From Symsagittifera roscoffensis (Eukaryota > Xenacoelomorpha > Acoela > Convolutidae): a DNA stretch of 64,000 nt. The number at the start of each line of letters is the position of its first letter. The stretch's first letter is position 1. The notes under the pieces are model-generated. The model saw only the letters and a program-made list of their open reading frames with translations. It had not been told where the DNA came from and searched no databases. Below, in pieces: positions 20,426-33,309 of the stretch. The stretch is taken from contig NC_087069.1 of assembly GCF_963678635.1 (NCBI RefSeq), forward strand, positions 22,022,655 to 22,086,654, read 5' to 3'. The position numbers were made by a program, and so were the translations under genes.

Positions 20426-20935
20426 AACTTAGCACCACGGGGTATTAAGCGACCCAAAATAAGAAATTTTTAAAAACAATTGTCAATAATGAACTTCGAT
20501 TGAAATTACGGAAACACAAAAAGAAACTAACATCAATTCCAAGCAAAGTTTTCCAGCCGACGACATCTTGTAGCAACCGAAAAGGTCAAAGGAAAATGGA
20601 AAAGTTTTGATTTATATAGAAACAAAAAGCCAAAGAAGCACCACCGAAAGTGAAAAAAATCTGTTTTTAAAATTTATTTCTGGTAGAACGAGCTGAGCTG
20701 CTGCGTTTGCCGCTATTGTTGACTCTCAATATTTCTCAGTCATTTTTTGAGTAAATTTCTGATTTGATCAACTTTCTTTCTTTCAAGGTAAAGTTTTTTA
20801 AAAACTTTTAAGTAAAATTTATTAATTTATTAGAGTGTAGTCTGAGACTGAAAGCCTCTTAAATGGTTTGTTCAGAGTTTGTATATACCTTTTTAACCAA
20901 CCAGTCCCCGTGGCACTGGCGAACGAATTCTGCTA

Positions 20936-21135
20936 NNNNNNNNNNNNNNNNNNNNNNNNNNNNNNNNNNNNNNNNNNNNNNNNNNNNNNNNNNNNNNNNN
21001 NNNNNNNNNNNNNNNNNNNNNNNNNNNNNNNNNNNNNNNNNNNNNNNNNNNNNNNNNNNNNNNNNNNNNNNNNNNNNNNNNNNNNNNNNNNNNNNNNNNN
21101 NNNNNNNNNNNNNNNNNNNNNNNNNNNNNNNNNNN
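20936..21135. other. Assembly gap (200 N)
   Basis: Exactly 200 unknown bases, a placeholder length for a gap of unsized or estimated width. Reading frames across it have no meaning. Confidence 1.
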
Positions 21136-21235
21136 CTCAAAGTAAAAAAATTAGAGCTCACAATATGCTAAAAGTAACACTATATACTGGTATTTCTCCC
21201 TTGAACGTATTATGAACAAAATTACAGACAACTTG

Positions 21236-22320
21236 TACGCAAAATGAAACAAATAGAACAAAAATTTGGTTCTACTTTTGAGTTTGGAATGTGCAGGATT
21301 GTACAAAATGGGTGAATTTACAGAAATTACATGATGAAAAGTAAACTAGAAGAAAAAAAAATATACACTAAAAGATTCAAATCTGAACGGTACATACTAA
21401 AAACTTTGAAAAAAAAACAGAAAAGAAACATCATACTTATCTGAAAACGGACGAATGAGAAGAACTGTACTGACAAATAAAGTTTTTGTTAATATAAAAG
21501 TCTTCTAGTGTGTTTCTCAATTCTGATCAAAAGTTGACGATATTTTGCGCATGTTGTCTCTGTCCTTTGCGCAGGACAGTGACCTTGGATGGTACACCAG
21601 TTTTGTTACGATGAGAGAATTGAGCGTGGCTGATTCTAAGGATACTGACTGGGCTGCTACCACTGGGGTTGGTTTATTGAAAGTCAATATAATGTTTTTT
21701 CGGCTTTTTGGGTTTCCGTGGTGAATCTGCTTACGGGATCAAGAATTCTGAGATTGAATAATACGTAGCGCGTGCAGATGCAGTGTAAATACATTAGACT
21801 TATCATATAAGACTAAGAATGTTGCATACTTATTGTTCTTTTTCGCAAAATTTTCCACGAGTGCACGTTCTCCATAGATTTTTGAGTGTCTCTTGTTTCG
21901 TCTAGGTCTGGTAGTTGGCTTCGTCTCCATGGTTCCTCTGGTGAGCTAATTATTAGTACGCATTCCGACGCCGTGCCTCTAGTTTTGGATAGTCCCAGTA
22001 ACCTGTTGGGTTGGTCAGCGACCGTTGGTCTGGTTGATGGGTCGCGTCCGTAAGTCGTCATCACCTGGAAAACTTGAGTCAAGATTAGGATCAGTGTGTA
22101 TTTTCTGGAAATTATGCGCATTTATGTTAGAAAAATCATCGAAGTAATCGCCTATAAACTCGTCCCAGGAGTTACGGTTCAGAGAATAAGAGTAACCTGA
22201 GGTATGCTGAGACGACTCGGGTATTACTAAGGTTTCCACTGGGAGCCCCGTGTTGCGGGAAGTCAAAGTCGTACTATTTGGACTCAGTGTCGCCTGAAGT
22301 GGAACTATCCATAGTTACTT
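21236..22320 (-). repeat. Duplicated segment, copy 1 (pairs with 22495-23090)
   Basis: Landmarks TTGTACAAAATGGGTGA, AAAACTAG(A/G)AGAAAAAAA, CTAGTGTGTTTCTCAATTCT and GTTGACGATATTT occur in the same order in both copies. Copy 1 is longer and carries sequence absent from copy 2. Both hold related minus-strand frames. Confidence 0.7.
22015..22266 (-). pseudogene. Unrecognised minus-strand frame, paralogue of 22749-23021
   Basis: An 83-codon frame that shares the pattern V-E-T-L-V...W-D-E-F-I-G-D-Y-F-D-D with 22749-23021. Conservation between the duplicates of W-D-x-(F/L)-I-x-D-Y-F-D-D at the protein level suggests a once-coding sequence. The frame continues after frameshifts in 21739-22121 with a basic segment (R-P-R-R-N-K-R). 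I recognise no domain. It is acidic and Ser/Asn-rich, and could be part of a decayed mobile element. Confidence 0.35.
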
Positions 22321-22494
22321 CTTTGGACGAGATAGTTTCTCTTTAATCAGTACCGAATGTCAAAAGACTATCAGATTAAAGAAAATCACAGCTTTCTCGA
22401 AAGGGAAAAATTGAATTTAGCAGTTGAGCAAAAACTAAGAATAGATACAACCGTTTCACCCTTCAAAGGAGGATGAGAAAAAAAACGAGATGAC

Positions 22495-23090
22495 ATAGAC
22501 AGAACAAAAATGAGTTTGGAATTAAAAGGAATCGTACAAAATGGGTGATTATACCGACTTACTTAATGAAAAGAAAACTAGGAGAAAAAAATCGACACTA
22601 GAAGATGTATATCTGAACTGTACATAATAAAAAACTTTGTTCAGATACAGATTAAAAATTTTTCATAGTTTGTTGAGAATGGGCAAATGATAACTTTTGT
22701 ACTCTCAGTTAAAATTTCAGTGACTATCAAGGTCTCCTAGTGTGTTTCTCAATTCTCAATCAACTGTTGACGATATTTCTTTCTCGTTGTCTCTAATTTT
22801 CTCGCTGTAGAGTGATCTGACATGGCACCGGGAAAACGATCAGTTGGTATATCCGGGAAACTAAGGTAATTGTTAATAGAACCATCATCGAAGTAATCTT
22901 CTATCAACCCATCCCAGTAGTTCAGGTTCAGAAAACAAAAGGAACCCAAGGTAGTCAGATGTGACTCGGTTAATAATATGGTTTCTATTGGGACCCGAGT
23001 GTCGCCGGATGTCGTGGCCAATTTTTTTCATTAAGCTGTCGACTGAGGATGAACTGTCCGTAGGTTATTCTTTGAAGGAGAGAGTTTTCT
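22495..23090 (-). repeat. Duplicated segment, copy 2 (pairs with 21236-22320)
   Basis: Second, shorter copy of the direct duplication about 1.2 kb downstream of the first, same orientation. Confidence 0.7.
22749..23021 (-). pseudogene. Unrecognised minus-strand frame, paralogue of 22015-22266
   Basis: A 90-codon frame with V-P-I-E-T-I-L-L, N-Y-W-D-G-L-I-E-D-Y-F-D-D and a basic C-terminus (R-K-K-Y-R). It is related to the neighbouring duplicate, as described there. No function can be assigned. The upstream region on the minus strand (23030-23530) also reads as scattered coding fragments, so this may be the end of a longer decayed gene. Confidence 0.35.
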
Positions 23091-23730
23091 TTTTTGCGGC
23101 TAAGCTGGGTAACTTGTTACTATCATTTCTCATGGCTGTCAAATTTTAAAACAATATTGAGAAACCTTGGAGTATTCCCTCTGGAAAGAAACTATATCTT
23201 TCCCTTGGAAATATGTCCGACTAACGTATAAAAGGTATGCTTTCAAGAGTGACCCTGTGATCCAAAAAATCCATTATTATTTCTTTGACAGGAAAAAAAT
23301 ATGTTTCTCCATTTTTCCGATTAGTGTTATTCTGAAACGAATACCCCCTAAACTATAAGAAATAGCCAATACTTTAGCTTCCACAGTATACTCAAGTTTT
23401 TCTACAAGCCGGCCGTTGGATTTATGATCTCCCTTTGTATGTGGTTTCAAAATTAAACTTTTCACAGAACGATTTAAACACGTGAGAAAACAAGTCATTC
23501 TCCTGGGGAAATATAAAGGTGGCAAAAATTGTTTGAACGTTATATGACTGAGCTTGAGGAAGTTTTCTTACCTCTTTTCTGGATAGGAATTCGAAAAGCT
23601 TCCAAAGGTCCGGCGAAGTCGAAACTTACTTTCGCGTTAGCATATAACAGATCCGGACGTTTAGCCGAAGGGTTTATTCCACGAAAAAGTTCAAGATTTT
23701 AATCTGGCTGTCAAGCACTGATTAAATGAC

Positions 23731-24216
23731 TTAAGGTGGTGTTAAATCATTGTTTAGAGGTGTGGCCAATAGATATATTAGTCCAGGAGTTCCATCATGA
23801 TCTGGCCGGCGTGGGTTTATTGGAGCCTTGAACCGAACCCAAGTTTTTTTGTCTAAAAGCAAGAACGCAGCTTCTGTGTGCAGATCCTTCTCAAATTTTT
23901 TCATGTTTGATCCATGACTGCCCATCGGTCGAGCAATTTTGATAGATGTAATCAGGTCCCAGATGATTTTGTCTTCCTTAGTCCTTACTTTTAACAAATT
24001 CTTTGAACAGTGGTTTTCGGGAAATAGAGGTGATATGTGCAGTACTAGGACTGCTTTTGATCGTTCTAGGAGGGTAACTTCGGTAACAATTACTACCGGT
24101 TCTGACATTTTAGCTGTATCTTTTCCATTTTCGATGGGTAAGAAATTACCATTTAGTATGATGAAATGGAGTAAGACCTTGTCTGTGAATGAGATGATTT
24201 GATATTTTGATGTCAA
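23731..24216 (-). pseudogene. Unrecognised 161-codon minus-strand frame
   Basis: The longest frame between the gap and the CAP gene. Its composition is balanced, not low complexity: A-K-M-S-E-P-V-V-I-V-T-E-V-T-L-L, H-I-S-P-L-F-P-E-N-H and D-G-T-P-G-L-I-Y-L-L-A-T-P-L. I cannot assign a family. Together with degenerate frames at 23277-23525, 25120-25389 (read on the minus strand) and 25694-26252 it forms a minus-strand tract of about 4.5 kb that looks like an old coding sequence full of stops, possibly a transposon or viral relic. That interpretation is inference. Confidence 0.4.
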
Positions 24217-26350
24217 GGGTAAACCTTTTGGCGATCAGTGCTCTGACCTCAAGTGAGAAATGGTGAGAAAACTTGGGAGACTGAGCAATACACACGATTT
24301 AAGCGGCGATATTTCTTAGCATAAATTGACACTAATGAACTCCTAGAGATTTTTCGACGAGTCAGATTGCTCCATTTTTTCAGTCCCAACGGTATAAAAG
24401 TTTTCACAATTACTTTAACAGCAACCCTCTGTCGATCTACAGAAACATTATGCAGAATTGGAATCGAAGGAGTTAATCAAAATGTTTCCAATTTTGTCTA
24501 TACATATTCAGGAAAAATTTTCGCCAAAAAGACAGGAAGGCAAGGATCTACCTAAAGAAGGTCTGGATAAAAGATCTGTTAAATTAACATTGAAAGGTAA
24601 AGGTATTTTACCCAACGGATTAGTCTGCTTCGTTTGAATACTAAGATTAGCCAAAAAGCCTGACAAAAAACGCCTTATGACTAGCAAAACGACAATTTCA
24701 AATTCTGAGCCGTAAATGTAATTCCTAAAATGTTCATAGGCTCATACTACGCATAAAAGATGCAATTTGTGGACGATTGGCGATCAACTTACGTATAATT
24801 GGCATCTGACGTTTGTTTTTGAAAGCCTGATGGTTCAGTAGCTTTGAGTCTAATGCGAACTTAATCGAGCTTTCTTTCTTTTATGATTGAGATCGGTCTT
24901 ATGAAGCAATCATTGTCACTTTTTGAACTTTGTCGATTTTTCCCTCAATTTTTAAACTTCATTCAATCCCAAAAACAAATGAAATGGCATTCTTCTGCGT
25001 TTTGCTGGTTTAAAACGGGAATGGAATTGTGTAACTTTTTGTTAAGTTGGTATCATTATGATTATATTCGATAAGCCTTTATTTTTTGTTGACCTTAGGT
25101 AGTCAAAAATGGTCGCTTAGTGAACTTACTATCCACCGGTGGGCGACTGATTAAACAAATTGGCATTGGACATTTCGTTTACTCCATATCTATCCCAAGC
25201 ATTGGGAGAATGCCCTTGCCCAAAATGTTTCGTTCGTGTCCTCCTGTGTTCAAGAAGGAATTTTCTTTGCAAATACACGCGTTGGATTTAGTCCTGACTC
25301 TTTTTCCCAAAATGTTAATTGTGTCGTCAGTGAACCATCAGTATAACTCTTTTATCCGATTGTACGTTTTGTTTGGTGAGACTAACTGAGCTTGCTGAAT
25401 CAACAGTTATATTTTTGGAGTAACCGTCATCGTTTCTCTTGATCGTTCTCATTCGAGACATTTATTTCTCCACTAGTTTCTTGGTTTCTCAGACGGAACG
25501 ATTGTGTAAGTATCAGTATGTCTAAGTATCAGTACAATTAGTCGTTTGTTCTTCGATTTTTAAAGTTTTGCAAAAAGTCCTCTCTAATTACAATTTTAAC
25601 CGATACTTTCCTTCTCTGACAGACGTACAGGTTTCGCTCTTTGAAAGGGTTGCCACACTTCATACACGCATTACTTCTTTCAAAAATGAGACCTTATTCT
25701 TTCTCTACTTGGATTTTTACATAATAAGACTTGAAGTTTGCCCCATTAATCGTTGTTTTTGCTATCCTCGTTTGTTTTTGATAGTTAACGTAGCCATTTT
25801 CATCTATGAGCGACTCACCTAAAGCTTCTGAAGGACTGATAGTTGTTGACAACATCTTCCGTCGAGTCTCACTATTTTTCATACTGCACTTAAGACTTCT
25901 CTTATCCATTCGGCTTTGTCGGTATCTCCGATGTTACAGGTGCTGACAAGGTCTGTCAACGCTCGCCAGAAAAAATAGAAAGTTTATCGGTCTCTTTTTT
26001 TTCAATTGAAAAATTTGCACATCCTAGTTCTATTTTTTGACTTTTTCTAAAAGCTGAGTCCAAATGCTCCCAGGACACTTCAGAAATAGAAAAAAGTTTC
26101 TCTGAGCGTATGGTTTCTCTGAGCGTATACCTTTTTTCCTTCGTTACAAGAACAAAAAATATTAACAATAACTTCATGATTGCTTCGGTTCTTCTTAATC
26201 TTTTGAGTTTTCTCTTTTTTTTCGATGATCCTCTTCTCTTCGGTGGCTTCATAAGTTTCTATCGCCTTCTGATTCCTTGTTTCGCGACTGACTCTTTCAG
26301 TGTCCTGCTCGCTTTCGTTGCCTGCTTCAAAATGGGAGTCTAAATGTCTG
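24217..26350 (-). other. Continuation of decayed minus-strand tract
   Basis: Short minus-strand frames (25694-25909, 25956-26252) with mixed composition and frequent stops. One plus-strand frame at 25120-25389 appears to be a shadow. No motif is recognised. Confidence 0.3.
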
Positions 26351-27789
26351 GTATCTCTGGTACGCTAGGGCTGACGATTTCCAGATTATTTTTTTGCTAT
26401 TATAGGCAAATGTGATTCTTCAATCAATTGGGTCAAGAATTATGGCAGCTCCAAAGTGTTGCTTGACCAAACCGAAGGAATTTCCCTTAGCTTCAATGCG
26501 TTTGACTGCGTCTTGTTAATTTATGCGAGTCTTATAATCTTGTTTGTGCGAACTATGTACAACTAACTAAACGAATTTTGAAAGTAGTTGACGGGTATCT
26601 AATCAATACCGAAAGCCAAAATACTAATAAAACAAAACAAATCACAACGGTACCTTTTTTAGAAGTTAACGTTTGATTACATTTGTTTTTCGCAAATAAA
26701 ACTTGCCGAACATCTGTTAAGAACAATAATCAACTGTCCATTGATTAAAGCCATTTGTTTTGCAATAAGAAACTCAAAGTATAAAATGAATTGGTGTCAA
26801 GGACTATTGAGATGTTTTTTCTTTATTCTTGAAGCTCCAAGCGACTTATGTGCCCAAGGATAAAGACCCAGTCTTAGTACTTTTGCTGATTTGTCATTTT
26901 CTTGAAGCATGAGAGAGTTATAAGTCAAGGAAAGATTCCCTGTCATCAATTGCCTATTACTGCTTTGATATGTCTTCAATTACGAAATAGTTGTCACTAC
27001 AAAATGATGATCACCAAAAAAAATGTTATCATTGGGCCGCAAAAGCATATAAGCAATGACATTATACTTGTGATTGAACTCAGAAGTTAACGATGAAGTG
27101 ATCAAATAATTTCTATGTTTTTGAATTGAACTAGCTACTTTTTCAGGTATTTTATCATGTTGAGGCTAATCGTTTGGTGTGTGAGATCCAACCTAAATGA
27201 GCTGAGCATGCTTCTTGAAAACTTGAATAAAGGATTGCTCTTTGTTTGAATAGCGAGCGTGAACAGCTTCTTTTGAAATGGTGAGAACATGTGAGAACGG
27301 CTTTTTTTCTTTAATGGTCCATTTTTCTAGCAAAAATATTATTCCTCGAACGGTCAAAAACAGTTAAATTTAATTATTTTGTGAACTATATCTTAATCGT
27401 ATTTTTGAAACTTCGATAAAAAGATGTTTTCTAATTGTTTCTTCTCGGAACAACTATTAATTTTCAAACAATTGAAGTAAACATTGGGATCAGACTTCCT
27501 AATAAACATCTAGGTTAAATGGATTAAATTCATTTTAGTTGATTAAGACACTAACATACTTTTTTGCAATGGTAATGTTTTCATGTACCTTTCAACTATG
27601 AGAAAGCGGAATGTAACTCTAAAAAAACTTGATCAGATAGTTGTTTTTATTAACAAGTAGTAGCAACCAAAACCTATACATGGCACCGAGAAACTTTGTG
27701 AATAAATCGAGTCAGGCAGTGACGAGATGTGAACAAAATTCAAGATGCAATGTAGGCTAATGCTTTTCTGGATTGAAAACCAATTAAAA
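26351..27789. other. AT-rich stretch, nothing supported
   Basis: No long frames, clear splice structure or conspicuous repeats. Confidence 0.5.
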
Positions 27790-29345
27790 CATTCGAACAA
27801 AACACACATATGTGGAAAAAATTTTTCTTGCTAACACGCGATTTTTCTTACTAATTTTGTATGGTGGATGATCTAAGAAAAAAGGTTTACCAAATTTTCA
27901 ACCTCATCTTGAAAAAACTAGTGAGTGCAATATTTGAAACCAAAGTGCAAATCTCAGATAGTACACTAATGTTTCAAGTCGTAGTGCACTCGTGCTCTAA
28001 GAAAAGCACGGAAAAAACTGAACACGTGTGCTTATCTTGTGTATTAGTGCTTCAAACTAGTTTTTTTTTGACATGCACTGATTTTCAAATAGTTCACTTA
28101 GTTTCAATATTTGTTCAATTTTTTCAAATATGGAATTGAAGTATACCGAACACGCATGTTTTTCTCCTTGAAAATTTTTTAATCATCTCTGGAACAGTTT
28201 CACTGTCGGTCCAGTTTTCCATCACATACCTTTTGTTTCCCTGTCAAACGGTAAGATCCTGGAACACAATTTCTTTTTGTGCTATTTTTTTAGGTGACTG
28301 ATTGTACCTGAAAATTTAAGAAAGGTATCAAGTCCAACGATTGAAAGAATTTCAGAAAAATTGCATTTTCACTTTGTTTTCATTATCCAACGCTTGTTAA
28401 GATGATTTGGCATTTCGAGACCCTGATTAATTTGGTAATTCAGTGAAATCAAGGATTGAGTTTTTCAAGGAGGTTAGCTTAGATCGCTTGATCTTGGTCT
28501 GCGTAGAAAATTTACCTACAGTCGAATGAAATCTCTATAATGGACATTGAAAACAATCATTCATAGTAAAAAATCCTGAATTAGCACCTTATATTGTCCA
28601 TTAGTGTACTTTTCAAGAAAGAATAACTGGGGGTGTTATGGAATGAATGGTTTTTAGGAAGCAAAATCTTTTCCAGGTGTCTTCATGGTAGTAGCTATTA
28701 TTTCGAATTTGATTGAGGCAATTCTTTTTCCCAAAAGAAAAAACAATTCTGGTATCAATAGGGGAAATGACACCCATTTTTTTCTGATAATCTACTATTT
28801 TTCCATTTTGATCTGGAGGTGTAAACACTTTTTTGAGTTACTTTGCACAAATCTCACGCTTGAATTACAAATTACCAAAACCCCAATGAAAATTCTACGG
28901 ACTCAAAGGTAAAATTTGATTCAAAAATTCCATATTTCTGTTACTTGAATCAGGTTATCAATGATTTAAAGGCTAATTTTTTGCTAAATATATGTGATTT
29001 AACAGTTTCAGTTATGTCAAACGTGATGTTTTCAGATTCACATTAAAGAGGTTTCATGTTCAAACCTTCCTTTATGAAGAAACCCCCTCAGACTGTTTGG
29101 TTGCGCTGTTTTTTTTCTTCAGTATAAATCAATTACAAAGACATTAGCCCACTAAGCTAAAATCAAAATAGTATTTTTTGAAATATATTGAGTCAACGTC
29201 AATACCTTTTTTTAATTATTTATCTTATCTTTTTTCACGCCATTAAAAATAGTGGGTAATTGTACATATTGTTTGGATGGTTTTTACTGGAACAAAGTTT
29301 GTAAAACTTTTTTCCCATTCAGTACCATTTGCATTTGGCTGATTT
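27790..29345 (+). repeat. Dispersed repeat P, copy 1
   Basis: Shares ordered landmarks with 33310-34625, such as TTGAAACCA(A/T)AGTGC, CAGATAGTACACTA, TCTGATAATCTAC and TTTGGATGGTTTT, with several indels. It leads directly into repeat Q. No coding potential is evident. Confidence 0.65.
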
Positions 29346-29386
29346 TAAAAAATAATTTCTTTTTTCCGAGAAAAAGGTTTTGAAAA

Positions 29387-30640
29387 CTATACATCAGCTG
29401 CAATGTTCCGCCAATGAAAAAACGACAACGTCATTAGGTGCCATATTCCAGTTGATAAAAATATCTTCACTAAATCTGTTATTAAATTCAGTTATTAAAA
29501 TCAAAACTACACAAGCATATCGATAAAGGGGTGTTCAAAAACTTAATGAAGAGAGTTTTGTTAATTTTTAAGATTTCACTAGTTTCAGTTTACAAAATTG
29601 TTTAACATAAAGAGACCAAACTGAACCCCTAAGTGAAAAAACTAAGCCCAAATCAGGCTTTTACTCTCGAAAAGTTTTTTTGTTGTTAATTTTGGACAAG
29701 TTTCTTTCGATTTCCAGTTTTCTTCATCTGCACTTAACTTTTCATTGTAGTTAATTTTTTTGAATAAGTGCAGAAAAAACGTTAAATAAACGTGAAGATT
29801 TTTCAGCGAGAAAATTGAAACAATCGCCGTGCAAACTCTTCTAAACTCAGCTGATTCGGATTTTTTCCACACGAAGTTTAAAACAGAGTTCACTTTTATT
29901 AGGAAGACTAGGCGGTCAAAAGTAAAATTATAGGTTTGTTTCAAAATGCTTGTTGTCACAAATTGCTTTTTCATTCATGTTGAGTTTAAATTTTGGTTAG
30001 ATGACCGCATAAAAATTCAATTAATTGAAATTTTTGTATCATTGGGGTGAGGTTGGTTGGTTTGATAAAATGCTGAATGTGTGAATGGGTTTCGAAAAAA
30101 TTGGTGAAAACTGATGCGCAGAACCGATTGAAAATATGGGATTGGAAAAAACAAGCGCTCTTTAATCACATATCCAGAGGTTAAAAGAAAAACTGCGATG
30201 GTAATTGCTTCTTTTTTTTCTTCTTTTTTTTTGCCTATTTTGCATGAGCTCCAATGACCATCTACTTGTTCTAGAACGAATTTGTTACGTTTTCTTTCTC
30301 CACCAGTGGACAAAATAAGTGTTTTTGCACTCTAAGTTGGGAGAATTTTTACTCAATTTTTCGCAAACTGTTTAGAGACCCAGAGAAAAAGATCAACATT
30401 TTATAAAACATTCACACTAGTGGTAAAATTAAGCGCAAGTTCTAAGTTTTACTCAATGAAAATCCTGTTTTCAATATACATCTTGGAAAACATTTCTTTC
30501 GAAAATCAGTAAATCTTTTAAAATTACCGAGATCAATTGATTAGAACTACCATCTGTGAGGAAAATGTACTCCATTTTGATTAAGTCGATTCTAGTAAAA
30601 GAAAACTAGTAAAACTATTTACTCAATCGTTTGAAGTTCG
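29387..30640 (+). repeat. Tandem repeat Q, copy 1
   Basis: Starts near ATACATCAGCTGCAATGTTC and runs about 1.25 kb, including TAGGAAGACTAGGCGGTCAA and a T-rich run before TGCATGAGCTCCAATGACC. It is closely matched by 30806-32085. The minus-strand frames in both copies (at 29642-29974 and 31173-31409) owe their similarity to the duplication and show no domain. Confidence 0.8.
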
Positions 30641-30653
30641 CTGACTTTGAAAA

Positions 30654-30806
30654 TTATTTTCTTTTTTTGAATAAGTGCAGAAAAAATGTTAAATAAACGT
30701 GAAGATTTTTCAGCGAGAAAATTGAAACAATCGCCGTGCAAACTCTTCTAAACTCAGCTGATTCGGATTTTTTCCACACGAAGTTTAAAACAGAGTTCAA
30801 AACTAC
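30654..30806 (+). repeat. Extra internal fragment of repeat Q
   Basis: Nearly identical to 29757-29900 (TGAATAAGTGCAGAAAAAA through AAGTTTAAAACAGAGTT), inserted between Q copies 1 and 2. It is almost unchanged relative to its source, so this rearrangement is younger than the Q1/Q2 split. Confidence 0.75.
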
Positions 30807-32085
30807 ACAAAACTATACATCAGCTGCACTGTTCCGCCAATGAAAAAGTGACAACGCCGTTAGGTGCCATATACCAGTTGATAAAAATGTCTTCACTAAA
30901 TCAGTTATTAAATTCAGTTATTCAGCTCAAAACTACACCAGCATATTGATAAGAAGCGTAACCAAAAACTTAATGAAGAGAGTTTTGTTAATTGTTGTGT
31001 TTTCACTCGAACTTAGTTTCAGATTAGAATATTGTTTAACATAAAGAGCCCAAACTGAACCCCCAAGTAAGAAAACTAAGCGCAAATCAGGATTTTACTC
31101 TCTAAAAGTTTTTTTGTTAATTTTGGACAAACTTCTTTCGGTTTCCAGTTTTCTTCATCTGCATTTAGCTTTTCATTGTAGTGAGTTTTTTTCTTGAATA
31201 AGTGAAAAAAAAACGCCAAAAAAAACGTGAAAACTTTTCAGCGAGAAAGTTGAAACAATAGGCATGCAAACTCTTCTAAACTCAGCTGTTTCAGTTTTTT
31301 TCCACACGAAGTTTAAAACAGAGTTCACTTTTATTAGGAAGACTAGGCGGTCAAAAGTAAAATTATAGGTTTGTTTCAAAATGCTTGTTGTCACAAATTG
31401 CTTTTTCATTCATGTTGAGTTTAAATTTTGGTTAGATGACCGCATAAAAATTCAATTAATTGAAATTTTTGTATCATTGGGGTGAGGTTGGTTGGTTTGC
31501 TAAAATGCTGAATGTGTGAATGGGTTTCGAAAAAATTGGTGAAAACTGATGCGCAGAACCTATTGAAAATATGGGATTGGAAAAAACAAGCGCTCTTTAA
31601 TCACATATCCAGAGGTTAAAAGAAAAACTGCGATGGTAATTGCTTCTTTTTTTTCTTCTTTTTTTTGCCTATTTTGTATGAGCTCCAATGACCATCTACT
31701 TGTTCTAGAACGAATTTGTTACGTTTCCTTTCTCCACCAGTGGACAAAATAAGTGTTTTTGCACTCTAAGTTGGGAGATTTTTTACTCAATTTTTTGCAA
31801 ATTGTTTAGAGACCCAGAGAAAAAGATCAAGTTTTGGGAAAAATTCACACTAGTGTTAAAATTAAGCGCAAATTTTTAGTTTTACTCAATAAAAATCCTG
31901 TTTCCAACATACATCTTGGACAACGTTTCCTTCGAAAATCAGTAAAACTTTTAAACTTCCGAGAGCAAATGATTAGAACTTCCATCTGTGAGGAAAATAT
32001 ACTCCATATTGATTGAGTGGGTTCTAGTAAAACAAAACTAGTAAAACTATCTACTCAATCGGTACCGTTTGAGTTTGGCTGATTT
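30806..32085 (+). repeat. Tandem repeat Q, copy 2
   Basis: Second copy of the roughly 1.4-kb unit, with identity to copy 1 that looks above 90 percent over long stretches (31310-31760 against 29880-30330). Confidence 0.8.
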
Positions 32086-32114
32086 TGAAATGTTTTTTCT
32101 TTTTTTTTCTGAGT

Positions 32115-33300
32115 TAAATGTTTCGAAATTTATAAATCAGCTGCACTGTTCCACCAAATGAAGAACTGACAACATTGTTAATTACCATATACTAGTTGAT
32201 AAAGATGAATATCCCGCATACTGTGGAAAAAATTAAGCGCAATTTCCTGTTTTTACTCTCTATATGTTTTTAAAGGTCGAAATAATGGCGTGACAACTCT
32301 TCTAAGTGCTCTTTTTTTTCCACACGGTTCAAAACTTCGGCAGATGAGGAAAACTGCTTTTTCAGACCCGGATTACTTTGGCAAGTTTTGGAAATCAAAA
32401 ATTGATAGCTTTACTTTACTTGAGTGGCTATGTTCATTTGCTTTTGATAATTCTAAGATTTTTGGTAGATTTCGACGTTAATGTTGACTAAAATGAACTT
32501 TAAAAAAAAAACATATTTTTTCCATTAGTGTTTTTTGTGAAGTGTAAGCAGATTTCGCAACAACGACGCTCCCTTTGTTCTTATGTGTTATTATCATCAG
32601 ACAGCACAGATTTATCAAAAAAAACATTCATCTAAATTGCTCTGAAAAGTTAAATTTCCTGGCCGCTTTTCCTCAACAGCCAGAATACTGTTTCGGAATG
32701 TTAATTGCAGCTCGAATTCCGACTGAAAGGTTGTTGAATGACATTTCACTCAAACTTTTTTTGGCTTACCTTGAATTTCATGCAAAAAATGAATCCAAAG
32801 TTCCTATACACATTCGTTGGTCGGAAGGAACAACAAAATTACAGAAATCTTAAATAGAAAAAACCAATTTTAATACCGATAACCACAGACTGACCTCGTA
32901 ATGCAAGTGTTTTCCCGAAAATTGCTATTCAATTGGACATAAATTTATGTATTATTCAATGTTTTTTTGTCAGAATTTTATATTCCATTTATGTTGAGTT
33001 TAAAAGTTGGTTAGATGACCGCGCAATGAAATGAAATTTGTATTCAGGTTGATTGGTTTGACAAAATTTTGGATATGGTTGAACTTGTTCTGGGAAAATT
33101 GGTGACTATTGATTTGCAGAGTCTAATAAAAAGATGGGTTTGAAAAAAACTGAGCACTCTTTTTTCATTATTCTAGAGATAAGTAGAAAAAACTGCCACA
33201 TAATTAATCAACTTTTTGTTCTATTTTGCTTATTTTGATTGGTCTTTATAACGATATATTTGTTCTATAATGAGATTCGGGATGCTGTTGCTTATCTGGT
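32115..33300 (+). repeat. Tandem repeat Q, degenerate copy 3
   Basis: Starts AAATCAGCTGCACTGTTCCA and later resumes with ATGTTGAGTTTAAAAGTTGG (32990) in the order of Q. Part of it (32520-32880) is unrelated and includes a 92-codon plus-strand frame (32575-32853) without recognisable motifs. That frame is preceded by GTAAGCAGATTTCGCAACAA, a phrase of the GGAATCC repeat family. Confidence 0.55.
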
Positions 33301-33309
33301 ATCAAACTA

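Noticed and set aside
20859-21215. Reading frames across the N run
   Set aside because: They consist mostly of unknown residues; the gap length is arbitrary.
29642-31409. Paralogous minus-strand genes beginning M-K-K-Q-F-V-T-T-S
   Set aside because: They are identical only because the underlying 1.4-kb DNA repeat is duplicated; they diverge by frameshift and are AT-driven.
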